From assembly GCA_020725465.1 (NCBI GenBank), contig DYEY01000074.1:58842-122841 (forward strand): a stretch of DNA of 64,000 bases, given 5' to 3'. The position numbers were made by a program, and so were the translations under genes. The notes beneath the pieces were generated by a model, which ran no database searches, was not told the origin of the DNA, and saw only the letters and a list, made by a program, of their open reading frames with translations. The DNA is from Dethiobacter sp. GTDB taxonomy: Bacteria; Bacillota; Dethiobacteria; Dethiobacterales; Dethiobacteraceae. Below, one piece after another: positions 34,986 to 43,616 of the stretch (positions are counted from its first letter, which is position 1; every line of letters begins with the position of its first letter).

Positions 34986-35413
34986 TGAATCAGCTTCACG
35001 CTCCATAAACACGGTGATGTCACCAATAAAAACGCTGTAGTCAGCCAGGTTTTCACGGATAATCCTGTGAAGCTCACGGTCGTCCACCTGGTCATACAGG
35101 TGCACTATCCTGTTTCGGAAGCGGGCCATAGCCATGTAAACCTTTTCTTTTTCTCCGGATAAAATGCCGTGACGGCAGAGTATGGCAAAAGCGTCGGCGT
35201 TGCTCTTGGGGAGTTCCAAATTCTTGCGGGCAATAATATGAGTGGCAATATCCAGCATGGCCTCAACTGCAACCTGCAGGTTATACCGGGCGGCATCGGT
35301 GCTTTCGGAGTTTTGCCAAACCGGTCCTCTGGCATTTCCCTGTATTTTTGCAGCTTGTCCACCGCTTTTTTAATCTCTCTGATTTTGTTTCTTATTTTTT
35401 CACCGTTTACCAT
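34983..35413 (-). pseudogene. hepT: Frameshifted HepT-like toxin (DUF86)
   Basis: The N-terminal part (MVNGEKIRNKIREIKKAVDK ... EDRF) and the C-terminal part (NLQVAVEAMLDIATHIIARK ... FRNRIVHLYDQVDD) of one HepT protein lie in different frames. Adding one T to the TTT near 35320 joins them as EDRF-WQNSESTDAARYNLQV, restoring a normal-length protein of about 143 residues. The HEPN RNase motif RxxxxH is present as RNRIVH. Either a real inactivating deletion or a base-calling error in a T-run. Start overlaps mntA. Confidence 0.75.
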
Positions 35414-35834
35414 TGCCAAACTCCTCCTTCAGGCTCAGGTCAAAATCACGGTCAATTTCCTGCAGGCGCAGACCAAAGTCCAGGTACCGGTTTAATGTTT
35501 CTTCCACGAAGTCGGCAACCGTTTCCGGGTCACGTGAATAGATGACATCCCCTGTGGCCAACGCCCGGTAGGCCACATTAACCGGGGCATGCCTAAGCAG
35601 TACCAGGTCAATATCGTCTCTGCCCAGAAGAACTGACAGTTCCGCGGACATTGCCAACTCTTCCATCAGGCTGATATCCTCAGCAAGCAGTACCGCGATG
35701 TCAATGTCACTGCAGGAGTGCATATTTGGCGTGCCGAAAGAACCAAAGAGGAGAGCCAGCAGAACTCTTTCATGTTTCTTGAAAAAATGGCATAAGGCGG
35801 GGAGTTCTTCCTTCAGATATTCGCGCCTTGTCAT
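35400..35834 (-). CDS. mntA: MntA-like nucleotidyltransferase antitoxin
   Basis: A 144-residue protein with the minimal nucleotidyltransferase motif GSFGTPNMHSCSDIDIAVLL and a third Asp in DDIDLVLL. MntA AMPylates HepT to neutralise it. ATG 35834 has AGGGAG 7 nt upstream, preferred over 35840. Its 3' end overlaps the HepT start by 14 nt, the usual HEPN/MNT arrangement. Confidence 0.83.
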   Translation of the reverse strand: MTRREYLKEELPALCHFFKKHERVLLALLFGSFGTPNMHSCSDIDIAVLLAEDISLMEELAMSAELSVLLGRDDIDLVLLRHAPVNVAYRALATGDVIYSRDPETVADFVEETLNRYLDFGLRLQEIDRDFDLSLKEEFGNGKR

Positions 35835-35974
35835 GGGCATTCTCCCTTCGAGGTAAGGCTTCCCTTTAAATCATTTTAACATTTATTGCCTGCTCCGGCA
35901 AGGATGACACCCCGGCAGGTCTGCCAGGTAAGTTCCAGATAGGGCATTTTACTAAGAAAAGGAGAGGATACGGT

Positions 35975-37264
35975 ATGTTTGAACGTTCAAAACAGTTGTT
36001 CGAAGAAGCGCTGGCAGTGATGCCGGGAGGCGTCAACAGCCCGGTACGCGCTTTCCGCTCGGTGGGGATGGAACCCCTTTTTATCACCCGGGGTGAAGGC
36101 TCCAGAATTTACGACGCCGACGGCAATGCTTACATTGACTACGTCGGTTCCTGGGGACCGCTTATCCTCGGTCACGCCCACCCGGCCGTGGTGGAAGCGG
36201 TAAGTGCGGCCGCGGCCAAAGGCACCAGCTTCGGCGCGCCCACCGAACTGGAGATTGAAATGGCCAGGGAGGTGATCAGCGCGGTGCCGTCGGTGGAGAT
36301 GGTACGTATGGTCAATTCCGGCACAGAGGCGGTCATGGGCGCCCTGCGCCTGGCCCGCGGCTACACCGGCCGGGATAAAATAGTGAAGTTTATAGGTTGC
36401 TACCACGGCCACGCCGACAGCCTCTTAATCAGGGCTGGTTCTGGCGTGACCACCCTGGGATTGCCGGACAGCCCCGGCGTTACCGCCGGAACGGCCAAAG
36501 ACACCTTAACTGTTCAATTCAACGACCTGGCGGCGGTAGAAGAGCTTTTTGCCAAGGCCGGCGAGGAGATTGCCGCCATCATAGTGGAGCCAGTCGCGGG
36601 CAATATGGGCCTGGCCGTACCAAAGCCCGGTTTCCTGGAGGGCTTGCGTTCCGTTACCACGCGATACGGCGCCCTGCTGATTTTTGACGAAGTAATGACC
36701 GGCTTCCGTGTCGCCTACGGCGGCGCCCAGGAACTATACGGCATAATGCCTGACCTGACCACACTGGGTAAGGTGATCGGCGGCGGCCTGCCGGTGGGCG
36801 CCTACGGCGGCAGGAAAGAAATTATGGAGCACGTGGCGCCGGCCGGGCCGGTCTATCAGGCCGGCACCCTGTCCGGTAATCCCCTGGCCATGAGCGCCGG
36901 TCTGGCTACCCTCAAAGCCTTAAAGAAGCCGGGAACCTACGCCAGGCTCGAACAAATATCGGCGCGGCTGGCGGGCGGCCTGCAGGAACTGGCCGCCAGG
37001 CACGGTGTGGACACCTGCTTTCGCCGGGTGGGTTCCATGTCCTGTGTTTACTTCACCGGGGAAGAGGTTAACGATTTCCCCGCCGCCCTCACTTCCGACC
37101 TCAACCGTTTCCGTGCCTGGTTTTCGGCCATGCTTAAAAACGGCGTTTATCTCGCGCCCTCGCAGTTCGAGGCGGGATTTGTATCCCTGGCCCACAGCGA
37201 GGAAGACATCGACCGCACTTTGGCGGCGGCAGATGCGGCTTTTGCCGCTGCCGCCAAAGTGTGA
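35975..37264 (+). CDS. hemL: Glutamate-1-semialdehyde 2,1-aminomutase
   Basis: A 429-residue PLP enzyme producing 5-aminolevulinate, the step after HemA. Motifs: [48 protein letters not shown] [19 protein letters not shown], and the PLP Lys in [17 protein letters not shown]. It is outside the main heme operon, separated by the broken HepT/MntA module. GGAGAGG upstream of ATG. Confidence 0.95.
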   Translation: MFERSKQLFEEALAVMPGGVNSPVRAFRSVGMEPLFITRGEGSRIYDADGNAYIDYVGSWGPLILGHAHPAVVEAVSAAAAKGTSFGAPTELEIEMAREVISAVPSVEMVRMVNSGTEAVMGALRLARGYTGRDKIVKFIGCYHGHADSLLIRAGSGVTTLGLPDSPGVTAGTAKDTLTVQFNDLAAVEELFAKAGEEIAAIIVEPVAGNMGLAVPKPGFLEGLRSVTTRYGALLIFDEVMTGFRVAYGGAQELYGIMPDLTTLGKVIGGGLPVGAYGGRKEIMEHVAPAGPVYQAGTLSGNPLAMSAGLATLKALKKPGTYARLEQISARLAGGLQELAARHGVDTCFRRVGSMSCVYFTGEEVNDFPAALTSDLNRFRAWFSAMLKNGVYLAPSQFEAGFVSLAHSEEDIDRTLAAADAAFAAAAKV

Positions 37265-37404
37265 CCCACGTCCTGGTGCTGGAAAACGCCTACAAGAACT
37301 ATACACTCATTGACAAGGACAAGTCACCGGGGTCCTATAATCCCGGCTATGCCCTGAAGCTGCTGCGTGACTCGCTGCGGAATATCCTGAATTACTATAG
37401 ATAA
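37261..37404 (+). CDS. Orphan 47-residue ORF or gene remnant
   Basis: A GTG overlapping the hemL stop opens a 47-residue frame ([20 protein letters not shown] ... [14 protein letters not shown]). Composition is protein-like but no family is recognised. It may be a short co-translated protein or the tail of a lost gene. Confidence 0.25.
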   Translation: MTHVLVLENAYKNYTLIDKDKSPGSYNPGYALKLLRDSLRNILNYYR

Positions 37405-37569
37405 ACAGGAATAAATATAAATATTAGAACAGGGGATGGCAGTGCCGGATTGGTACGGTACAGCTGTGCCCTTTATTTATGGGAATTAATTCACTTATGA
37501 AGGCAAAAACCCCATAGAAGCAGGTTAAGGGGATATAAGCAATCTATGGCGGGAGCGCGGGGGAAATCC

Positions 37570-37598
37570 TTACGAAGCAAACAGGTTCGTGCTATAAT
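37570..37598 (+). promoter_or_regulatory. Promoter of the split-Soret selenoprotein gene
   Basis: TTACGA (37570-37575), 17-nt spacer, TATAAT (37593-37598); the ATG follows 55 nt downstream after AGGAGGG. The preceding stretch from 37405 shows nothing else recognisable. Confidence 0.55.
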
Positions 37599-37652
37599 TC
37601 ACCTATAGGAAAGTTTTTAATATAGATTCTACCTATAACAGGAGGGAGAAAA

Positions 37653-38456
37653 ATGTCGAACAAAGAACTGTCAAGAAGGAAGTTCCTGTGCGGCGCCGGG
37701 ACTTCCATCGCCGGTCTCGCGCTGGTAAGCTCGGTGGGCCTGCTGCTTCCCGGCTGCTCCAAGCAGGAAGCGGCGCCGGCAGCGCCCCCGGCGGCTGCCG
37801 CCCCGGAACCCAAAATCGGGGTTCCCGAGTGGCCGTTTACCTACAAGAAGCTTGACCCGGATGTAGCTGCCAAAAGAGCTTATGATGGCTACAAAGAGGG
37901 CGGGTGAGGTTACGGCGTGTCCCAGGGGATCCTGGGCTATCTTGCCGACGAAGTCGGCTACCCGTTCAACCAAATCCCCACTAAAATGGGCTGGGCTTAC
38001 CGTGGCGGCATTTACAGCTGGGGTTCCATCTGTGGTGCCCTGCCGCCCGCTATTGACCTGATTGGCCTGGTTACCGACCTGGATACCGGACAGAAGCTTA
38101 TCAACGAGCTGATGGCCTGGTATAAAGATTTCCCGTTCCCCGCCTACCCGGGAGACGGCACGCCGCTCCCCACCACGGTGGCGGATTCCAGCCTGTGCCA
38201 CGTGTCGGTCACCAAATGGATGCAGGTGGCCAACGTGCCGCGTGAAGACAAGACCCGCAGCGAGCGCTGTGGCCGCCTCACCGCCGATGTTACCAAGTTT
38301 ACGGTGGAAATGCTTAACAGCCTGAGCGACAATAAGTTTGAGGCCAAACACAAGCCGTCCGCGGTGGTGGGTGAGTGCATGGCCTGCCACAGCAAGCTGA
38401 GCTATGCCCACGGTAAGGAAACCTGCACCGCCTGCCACGGCGATCCGCACAAGTAA
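37653..38456 (+). CDS. Split-Soret-type diheme cytochrome, predicted selenoprotein (UGA at codon 85)
   Basis: The frame is interrupted only by TGA at 37905-37907 and continues unchanged to 38456, giving 267 residues if UGA is Sec. Residues 1-36 are a Tat/lipoprotein-like signal (SRRKFLCGAG ... LLLPGCS). The body matches the C_GCAxxG_C_C redox family: YKEGG-Sec-GYGVSQGILGYL where relatives have Cys, then SICGALPPAI, SSLCHVSV and ERCGRLTADV. The C-terminus has two heme motifs (CMACH, CTACH) as in split-Soret cytochrome c. In that protein the cysteine set binds a [2Fe-2S] cluster, so Sec may be a cluster ligand (inference). SelABD is encoded 30 kb away. A naive reading gives two genes of 84 and 179 residues. 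Confidence 0.82.
37905..37936 (+). promoter_or_regulatory. UGA(Sec) and bSECIS hairpin in the split-Soret gene
   Basis: After the UGA (37905-37907) a perfect 6-bp GC-rich stem (CCCAGG 37921-37926 with CCTGGG 37931-37936) closes a GGAT tetraloop. The loop GG lies 19 nt after the UGA, the geometry of bacterial SECIS elements. Confidence 0.75.
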
Positions 38457-38472
38457 AAAGGAGCTGGTAAGC

Positions 38473-38505
38473 AATCAGCGGGACTTCGGTCCCGCTGATT
38501 ATTTA
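38473..38505 (+). terminator. Terminator with TTCG tetraloop
   Basis: A perfect 12-bp stem (38473-38484 with 38489-38500) closed by TTCG, followed by a moderately T-rich ATTTAT. Confidence 0.7.
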
Positions 38506-38583
38506 TGTCCATAACTAATTCAAAATAGTAGAATTCCCTACTAAATTTATTATTAACCCTAGAGTATTACTGCGAATTAAGCA

Positions 38584-38607
38584 GGAATTTCCCCGACAAT
38601 TACGAAT
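38584..38607 (+). promoter_or_regulatory. GGAAT-N14-CGAAT element, copy 1
   Basis: GGAAT 38584-38588 and CGAAT 38603-38607, 14 nt apart, 82 nt before the small Cys-rich membrane protein gene. Same spacing recurs at 42369-42392 and 53954-53977. Promoter-like (alternative sigma factor) by inference. Confidence 0.4.
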
Positions 38608-38688
38608 GTAATACATTAACCTGACATAAGGGATAATTATGCCTATATCAGCATCAGGGCTGAAACTAAGTAACGGGAGGAGATGATT

Positions 38689-38871
38689 GTGGTGGCAATT
38701 AACCCCTGGTTGTTTGGTTTTGTTATTCTGCTCGGCCTTTTTATAGCCGTGGCGGTGAAGGCAACAGAGGGCTTCAGCTTTTATGAAGAAATTAAGCGGT
38801 CAGGTGCCACACTTGAGGGCTGCAGGTGCAAGCCTGAGAGTGCCTGCTGCTGCAACTCTGCCCGGCCCTGA
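38689..38871 (+). CDS. Small Cys-rich membrane protein
   Basis: About 60 residues. GTG 38689 has GGAGG 8 nt upstream; ATG 38683 is too close to it. One TM helix (WLFGFVILLGLFIAVAVKAT) is followed by a short soluble tail ending in the cysteine cluster CRCKPESACCC, five Cys in eleven residues. No CXXCH. Could bind metal or a cluster at the membrane. Family not recognised. It stands alone between the split-Soret gene and the first NapC-like cytochrome. The 230 nt that follow hold no recognisable feature besides AT-rich promoter-like DNA. Confidence 0.55.
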   Translation: MVAINPWLFGFVILLGLFIAVAVKATEGFSFYEEIKRSGATLEGCRCKPESACCCNSARP

Positions 38872-39102
38872 AAGCCCAGATATAATTATATAATTATAAG
38901 CATATCAGTTTCTAATAAGTATAAAACATGTCCATTTCTTTAAGGAATTATGAAATATTTTTGTCAGGAAGCAGGGGAAATCCTTACACTGTCGAATCTT
39001 ACAGTAAAGCTATACACCACAGGGTGGCATCGCAATTATTATGCCATTATTTAATGCACAAAAAGTGAGTGCCAAATTTCACAACCACCGGGGAGGTCTA
39101 TC

Positions 39103-40197
39103 ATGTCCAAAATAGCGCTTCTCCACAGCGAACATGGCAAAGGAATCAGGTACATCCTGGGCGCCGCGATCGTAATCCTGCTGGTCTTTTCACTGGCTAT
39201 GTCCGGTGAAATGCAAAGTCCGGAGTTCTGCGGCCGCTGCCATGTCATAAAGCCCTACTACCTTACCTGGGAAAACTCCCCTCACAGCAATGTGAGCTGC
39301 CTCTCCTGCCACGTGGAGCCGGGCACCGGATACGTCTCGGTGCTGATGCAAAGGCTGCGTGAGTTCTTTGTCTATGTGTCCGGCGATGTGACGCTGCCAA
39401 TCAAGGGCAGGAAAGAAATCAGCAGCGAAACCTGCCTGAACTGCCACTCGCCGAACCGCCGGATTACCCCTTCCGGCGACCTCACCATCCCCCACACCGA
39501 GCACCTTGGTTATGGTACCGGCTGCGTTGACTGCCACCCCGGTGTGGCTCACGCCGGCCTCAGTGCCATGGAGACCTTCAGGCCTGATGAAAAAACCCTC
39601 GCTTCTTTTAAAAACACGCGGTACGAGGATTTCGCCCTGACCAAGACCGGCTGCCTCGACTGCCATGACGGTAATCGTGCCACCTACAACTGTGAGGCCT
39701 GCCATACCCAGACCCGTATCCCCGAAAATCATTATTACGCCGACTTCGGTTACAGGCACGGCAACGCTGTGCGGGAAGACATCGGCGACTGCATGCGCTG
39801 CCATACCGGTTTTGGCAAAAACCGCACCTGGGAAGGCAACACCGTCCCCGAAATCACCCGTAACGCCCGTTTTTGCCGCGACTGCCACGAGGGGGTCCGC
39901 CCGGTCACCCACACCGCTTTCTGGTCCGTGGGCCATAAAATCCCCGGCAAATCCGATCCCACCGGCTGTCTGGTCTGCCACGACTGGGACGAACCGGCGC
40001 CGCCGCTGCGCAAAGCCAACGTCATCACCTGCGCCGCCTGTCACGAGCAGACGCCGGAGGGCCATGACGACCCACGCTGGTACTGGGACCACAAGGAAAT
40101 GGTGAAAGAAAAGGGCTCATTCTCCTGCTTTGACTGTCACGGCGCCACCTCCTGCTTCACCTGTCACACCAGGGAGAACGTGGGCTTCGGCCGCTAG
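39103..40197 (+). CDS. Dodecaheme NapC-like membrane cytochrome c
   Basis: A 364-residue protein with one N-terminal TM anchor (about 18-34) and 12 CXXCH motifs (from EFCGRCH to CFTCH). The first motif directly after the TM helix (SPEFCGRCHVIKPYYLTWEN) is typical of the NapC/NirT family, which takes electrons from menaquinol. Extracytoplasmic. Heads a three-gene unit with a TPR protein and a 17-heme cytochrome. Paralogue of the protein at 42423-43592. Confidence 0.9.
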   Translation: MSKIALLHSEHGKGIRYILGAAIVILLVFSLAMSGEMQSPEFCGRCHVIKPYYLTWENSPHSNVSCLSCHVEPGTGYVSVLMQRLREFFVYVSGDVTLPIKGRKEISSETCLNCHSPNRRITPSGDLTIPHTEHLGYGTGCVDCHPGVAHAGLSAMETFRPDEKTLASFKNTRYEDFALTKTGCLDCHDGNRATYNCEACHTQTRIPENHYYADFGYRHGNAVREDIGDCMRCHTGFGKNRTWEGNTVPEITRNARFCRDCHEGVRPVTHTAFWSVGHKIPGKSDPTGCLVCHDWDEPAPPLRKANVITCAACHEQTPEGHDDPRWYWDHKEMVKEKGSFSCFDCHGATSCFTCHTRENVGFGR

Positions 40198-40215
40198 GGA
40201 AATGGGGGTGGTGGC

Positions 40216-40902
40216 ATGAAAAATACTCCTGCCGGCGAAACCGAAAAGCCGCCGGTCAGGCTGGCAGTCCTTGCCCTGGTTGCAGCTCTTGTGCTGGTAA
40301 GTGCCTGGAACGCCGGACTCAGGCTCTTCCTGCCAAAAAGCCCCTTTGAAAACCTTCTCCGGCACGGCGTCAAAGCCTACGCCGAGGGCAGGATGGACCT
40401 GGCCCTGGAGCATTTTCTGGCCGCTGAGAACAAAGTCCCTTACAGCGGTCTGATCCAGTACCTGCTGGCCCAGACCTATGAAGCCATGGGCCGGGAAGAG
40501 GATGCCGTCTCCCGTTACCAAAAAGCCATCAGCTTTCAGCCTGATATGGCGGAAGCACACTATAACCTGGCGGTTATCTACCACCGCCGTAACGAACCGG
40601 AAGCCGTCAGGCAAGAGCTATACCACGCACTCCGGCTCCGCCCCGACTTCAACGGCGCCCGCCTCATGCTGGGTGGCATATACGTTGAACTGGGAATGTA
40701 CCCCCAGGCCGTCTCCGAACTGGAGATACTTCTCAAAAAAAAAGTGGACCGTACCATGGTCATCAGTGTCCGCAATCTCCTCGCCCGCGCCTATATAGGC
40801 CAGGAACAGCCACAACAGGCGCGCCAACAGTGGGAGGAAGTGCTAAGGCTTGACTCCCGCAACCAGGAGGCGCAGGAGCAGTTGCGCAGGCACCGTCCCT
40901 AG
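40216..40902 (+). CDS. Membrane-anchored TPR protein
   Basis: A 228-residue protein with an N-terminal TM helix (LAVLALVAALVLVSAW) and about four to five TPR units (for example GLIQYLLAQTYEAMGREEDA, MAEAHYNLAVIYHRRNEPEA). Exposed outside the membrane if the helix is a signal anchor. Likely a scaffold or assembly factor for the flanking cytochromes; the same gene type recurs at 43617 and 54020. Confidence 0.85.
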   Translation: MKNTPAGETEKPPVRLAVLALVAALVLVSAWNAGLRLFLPKSPFENLLRHGVKAYAEGRMDLALEHFLAAENKVPYSGLIQYLLAQTYEAMGREEDAVSRYQKAISFQPDMAEAHYNLAVIYHRRNEPEAVRQELYHALRLRPDFNGARLMLGGIYVELGMYPQAVSELEILLKKKVDRTMVISVRNLLARAYIGQEQPQQARQQWEEVLRLDSRNQEAQEQLRRHRP

Positions 40903-40935
40903 TCCGGACCCTGCGCGGGAAAGGAGTCCGGCAGG

Positions 40936-42222
40936 ATGAAAAAGTACAAACTATTTATCTTCCCTATGGCGGCATTGCTTGTCCTGCTCTTCTACCTGGT
41001 GTTTTCCCTGCCCAAGCTGCCTCCCGCCAAAGCCCTGAATGCCTGTACCGTCTGCCACTGGGACAAAAAAGACCACCCAGCCCACCTTGGCCTGGACTTT
41101 GCCGCTGCCAACTGCCTGGCCTGCCACAATCCCCACACCCACTTCGGCAAACCCTACCTGCCAAGTATTGAGGCCTGCCTGATCTGCCACTTTGAAAAAA
41201 AGCCCAAACCAGGCCACGTGGTCCATAAACCGGCACGCAAGGCCCAGTGCCTCTCCTGCCACACCCGCCACAAGCTCTTTGAAAAGCCGGCGCTGGTAGC
41301 CGAGGTCACAACGCTCTGCTTCGTCTGCCACCGGGACGAATCCCTGAAATATGCTGACCCCGTCGGGCACATGCCTTACGATAAGGGACAGTGCCTCTCC
41401 TGCCACGACGCCCATATGTCACCCTACCGCGCCATTACCCGGGCGCCCCTGGATATGCTCTGTCAGACCTGCCACCGCCAGTGGTGGGAAAGGCTCCGCC
41501 CCGTCCGGCACCTCCCCTTTGAGCGGGGGCGCTGCCTGGAATGCCACGTCCCCCATGTATCCGCCTGGGACGGGCTGATCCGCCAAAGCCAGCTGGTCCT
41601 CTGTTACTCCTGCCACTTTGACCGCCAGGGCGAACTGAAGCGCCCCTACAAGCACGGCCCCTACGCCGCCGGCCACTGCACCGCCTGCCATGAACCCCAC
41701 GCTTCCGCCGGCGCCAACCTTATCCCCTACGCCGTTCTTGAGCGGTTCTGCTACACTTGCCATGAAGAGATGCGCAGGATAGGGGAATTGGGGTTTAATC
41801 ACGCCAGAGTTCTGGAAGACAGCTGCCTCGGTTGTCACGAGCACCACGCCGCGGGCCACGGTTCTCTGCTTATGACCTCTCTTTCAGGCAACCTTTTCTG
41901 CTCCCTCTGCCACGTGGAAACAGGCAAGCAGATTAACGAGAGCGCTCACCGCGTACTGGCCTGCCTTCTCTGCCACCGCATCCACGGCTCCTCCTACCCG
42001 TTCCTCCTGCCTGAATCCGAAGTCAATCTTTGCTCCCGCTGCCATTACGGTCTGCAGCACCGCGCCACCAACCACCCGGTGGGCGAACCCTACCGGGATA
42101 TACTCCGGAACCGCATTCTGCTCTGTTCCAGCTGCCACGGTCCTCACGGCACCCGCTTCGGCAAAATGACCGTACGCGGCAAAAACGATCTCTGTCTGCC
42201 CTGCCATGCCGAAATTCGTTAA
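40936..42222 (+). CDS. 17-heme c-type cytochrome
   Basis: A 428-residue protein with an N-terminal signal/anchor (about 5-25) and 17 CXXCH motifs, about one heme per 24 residues. Motifs come at regular spacing and often as CxxCHxxH pairs (CLACHNPH, CLSCHDAH, CLECHVPH, CTACHEPH, CSSCHGPH), typical of doubled CXXCH domains. Probably an electron conduit protein at the cell surface. 33 nt after the TPR gene, ribosome site AAAGGAG. Confidence 0.9.
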   Translation: MKKYKLFIFPMAALLVLLFYLVFSLPKLPPAKALNACTVCHWDKKDHPAHLGLDFAAANCLACHNPHTHFGKPYLPSIEACLICHFEKKPKPGHVVHKPARKAQCLSCHTRHKLFEKPALVAEVTTLCFVCHRDESLKYADPVGHMPYDKGQCLSCHDAHMSPYRAITRAPLDMLCQTCHRQWWERLRPVRHLPFERGRCLECHVPHVSAWDGLIRQSQLVLCYSCHFDRQGELKRPYKHGPYAAGHCTACHEPHASAGANLIPYAVLERFCYTCHEEMRRIGELGFNHARVLEDSCLGCHEHHAAGHGSLLMTSLSGNLFCSLCHVETGKQINESAHRVLACLLCHRIHGSSYPFLLPESEVNLCSRCHYGLQHRATNHPVGEPYRDILRNRILLCSSCHGPHGTRFGKMTVRGKNDLCLPCHAEIR

Positions 42223-42368
42223 TCCAAAACATAGAACTAACATAGGATTGCAAGATAATCTTATTGACATAATGCAAACTTAGGCCCATAATTGATAATA
42301 GGAATAAATGATAACAAATCCCATATTAAACCTATTAAAATAATTGTTTATATCTTCACAAGCCAGCA

Positions 42369-42392
42369 GGAAATCCGACAAATTTCGCGAAA
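42369..42392 (+). promoter_or_regulatory. GGAAA-N14-CGAAA element, copy 2
   Basis: GGAAA 42369-42373 and CGAAA 42388-42392, 14 nt apart, 31 nt before the cytochrome ATG. The surrounding 200-nt gap is AT-rich and otherwise featureless. Confidence 0.4.
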
Positions 42393-42422
42393 ATTATGAC
42401 AGGGCCCTATAGGAGAATACTT

Positions 42423-43592
42423 ATGTCCATAAATGAAAAGGGGCATCACCCTGCCGGCAAAAAAAGATCTATCTATCTCGTACTGGTATTGGTGACATTT
42501 CTCACAATTGTTTCCCTGGGAATGGACATCAGCCAAAACTCCCCCCAGTTCTGTTCCAGCTGCCACACCATGAAGCCGGAGTACTACACCTGGCAGGCCT
42601 CCTCCCACAACCGCATGGGCTGCCTGGACTGTCACCGGGCAGAGGGCGTCAAAGGCGCCCTGAACCTCACCCGGGACCTGGCCCGCTGGACCTATGCCGA
42701 AGTAACCAAAACATATATCAGGCCCATCCGTCTTTTCCGCAGCATCGACGACCAGGTCTGCTTCCGCTGCCACAGCTACAACAGGCAGCAATCCTTTCCT
42801 GGCAACCTGATCATCCCCCACGAACAGCATACCGACAAGCGGGTCCGCTGCGTCTCCTGCCACAGCGCCGTGGCCCACGGCGACATCGCCCGCCGCGGCG
42901 TCACCCGTAAAATCGATTACGCCGACTGGGACACCGACACCGGCCTTCAGGAGATGGCCCGCAGCCTGGTCCTGGCCAACAAGGCCGACTGTATGTCCTG
43001 CCACTACCGCCGCCGCGTCAGCACCGACTGCAATGCCTGCCACGGCGAAATGCGCCTCCCGGACTACCACGAGGCGGCCGGATTTACTTCCAACCACGGC
43101 GACGAGGCCCGGGAACTGCTGGCGGATTGCAACTACTGCCACGGCTGGACCGGGCCCCGCAAGATGGTGGTGGACGACCGGACCAGCCTGGTAGCCTACT
43201 CACGGGAAAACCGCTTCTGCCTGTCCTGCCACCGGGTCCGGCCGGAGAGCCACGGCGGCTCAATATTTAAAGCAAGCCACGGCAATACCATAAAGTTCGG
43301 CGGGCGCGATGCCGAGGGGTGCCTGGTCTGCCACGATAACAACACCACCGACCTGCCAAAAGCCACCGACATATCTTGCGCCTCGTGCCATCCGGCCAAA
43401 CACAGAAAGAACTGGCACCAGGGCCACATGCCAAAGGTGCAGCCCGGCGTAAGAATCAGGCAAACCTGCTTTTTCTGCCACTCCGAAAACAGCTGCCTAA
43501 GCTGCCATTATATGCCGGGCAGCACGGCCAGTTACAGCAACGCCCCGGTACTGGAAGATTTCACAACCCTGCCCGGTCAGTGGGGCCGCTAA
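42423..43592 (+). CDS. Dodecaheme NapC-like membrane cytochrome c (second copy)
   Basis: A 389-residue protein, ATG 42423 with AGGAG 7 nt upstream. N-terminal TM (YLVLVLVTFLTIVSLGM) followed by QFCSSCHTMKPEYYTWQASS and 12 CXXCH motifs in all. Motif order and many flanks match the protein at 39103 (for example VSCHSAVAHG against VDCHPGVAHA, and the adjacent C-terminal CFFCH/CLSCH pair). Likely a second quinol-linked entry cytochrome, heading a unit with TPR, NHL and hexaheme proteins. Confidence 0.9.
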   Translation: MSINEKGHHPAGKKRSIYLVLVLVTFLTIVSLGMDISQNSPQFCSSCHTMKPEYYTWQASSHNRMGCLDCHRAEGVKGALNLTRDLARWTYAEVTKTYIRPIRLFRSIDDQVCFRCHSYNRQQSFPGNLIIPHEQHTDKRVRCVSCHSAVAHGDIARRGVTRKIDYADWDTDTGLQEMARSLVLANKADCMSCHYRRRVSTDCNACHGEMRLPDYHEAAGFTSNHGDEARELLADCNYCHGWTGPRKMVVDDRTSLVAYSRENRFCLSCHRVRPESHGGSIFKASHGNTIKFGGRDAEGCLVCHDNNTTDLPKATDISCASCHPAKHRKNWHQGHMPKVQPGVRIRQTCFFCHSENSCLSCHYMPGSTASYSNAPVLEDFTTLPGQWGR

Positions 43593-43616
43593 ACCGCACA
43601 TCGGAAGGAGAACACC

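Noticed and set aside
37653..38456. Pseudogene or two separate genes (84 and 179 residues)
   Set aside because: The frame is unchanged across the single TGA, the UGA replaces a conserved Cys, a bSECIS-like hairpin follows, and the Sec machinery is encoded nearby; the heme motifs in the second half would lack a signal peptide if expressed alone.
39190..40092. Minus-strand ORF opposite the dodecaheme gene
   Set aside because: Same reason: reverse shadow of a cytochrome gene.
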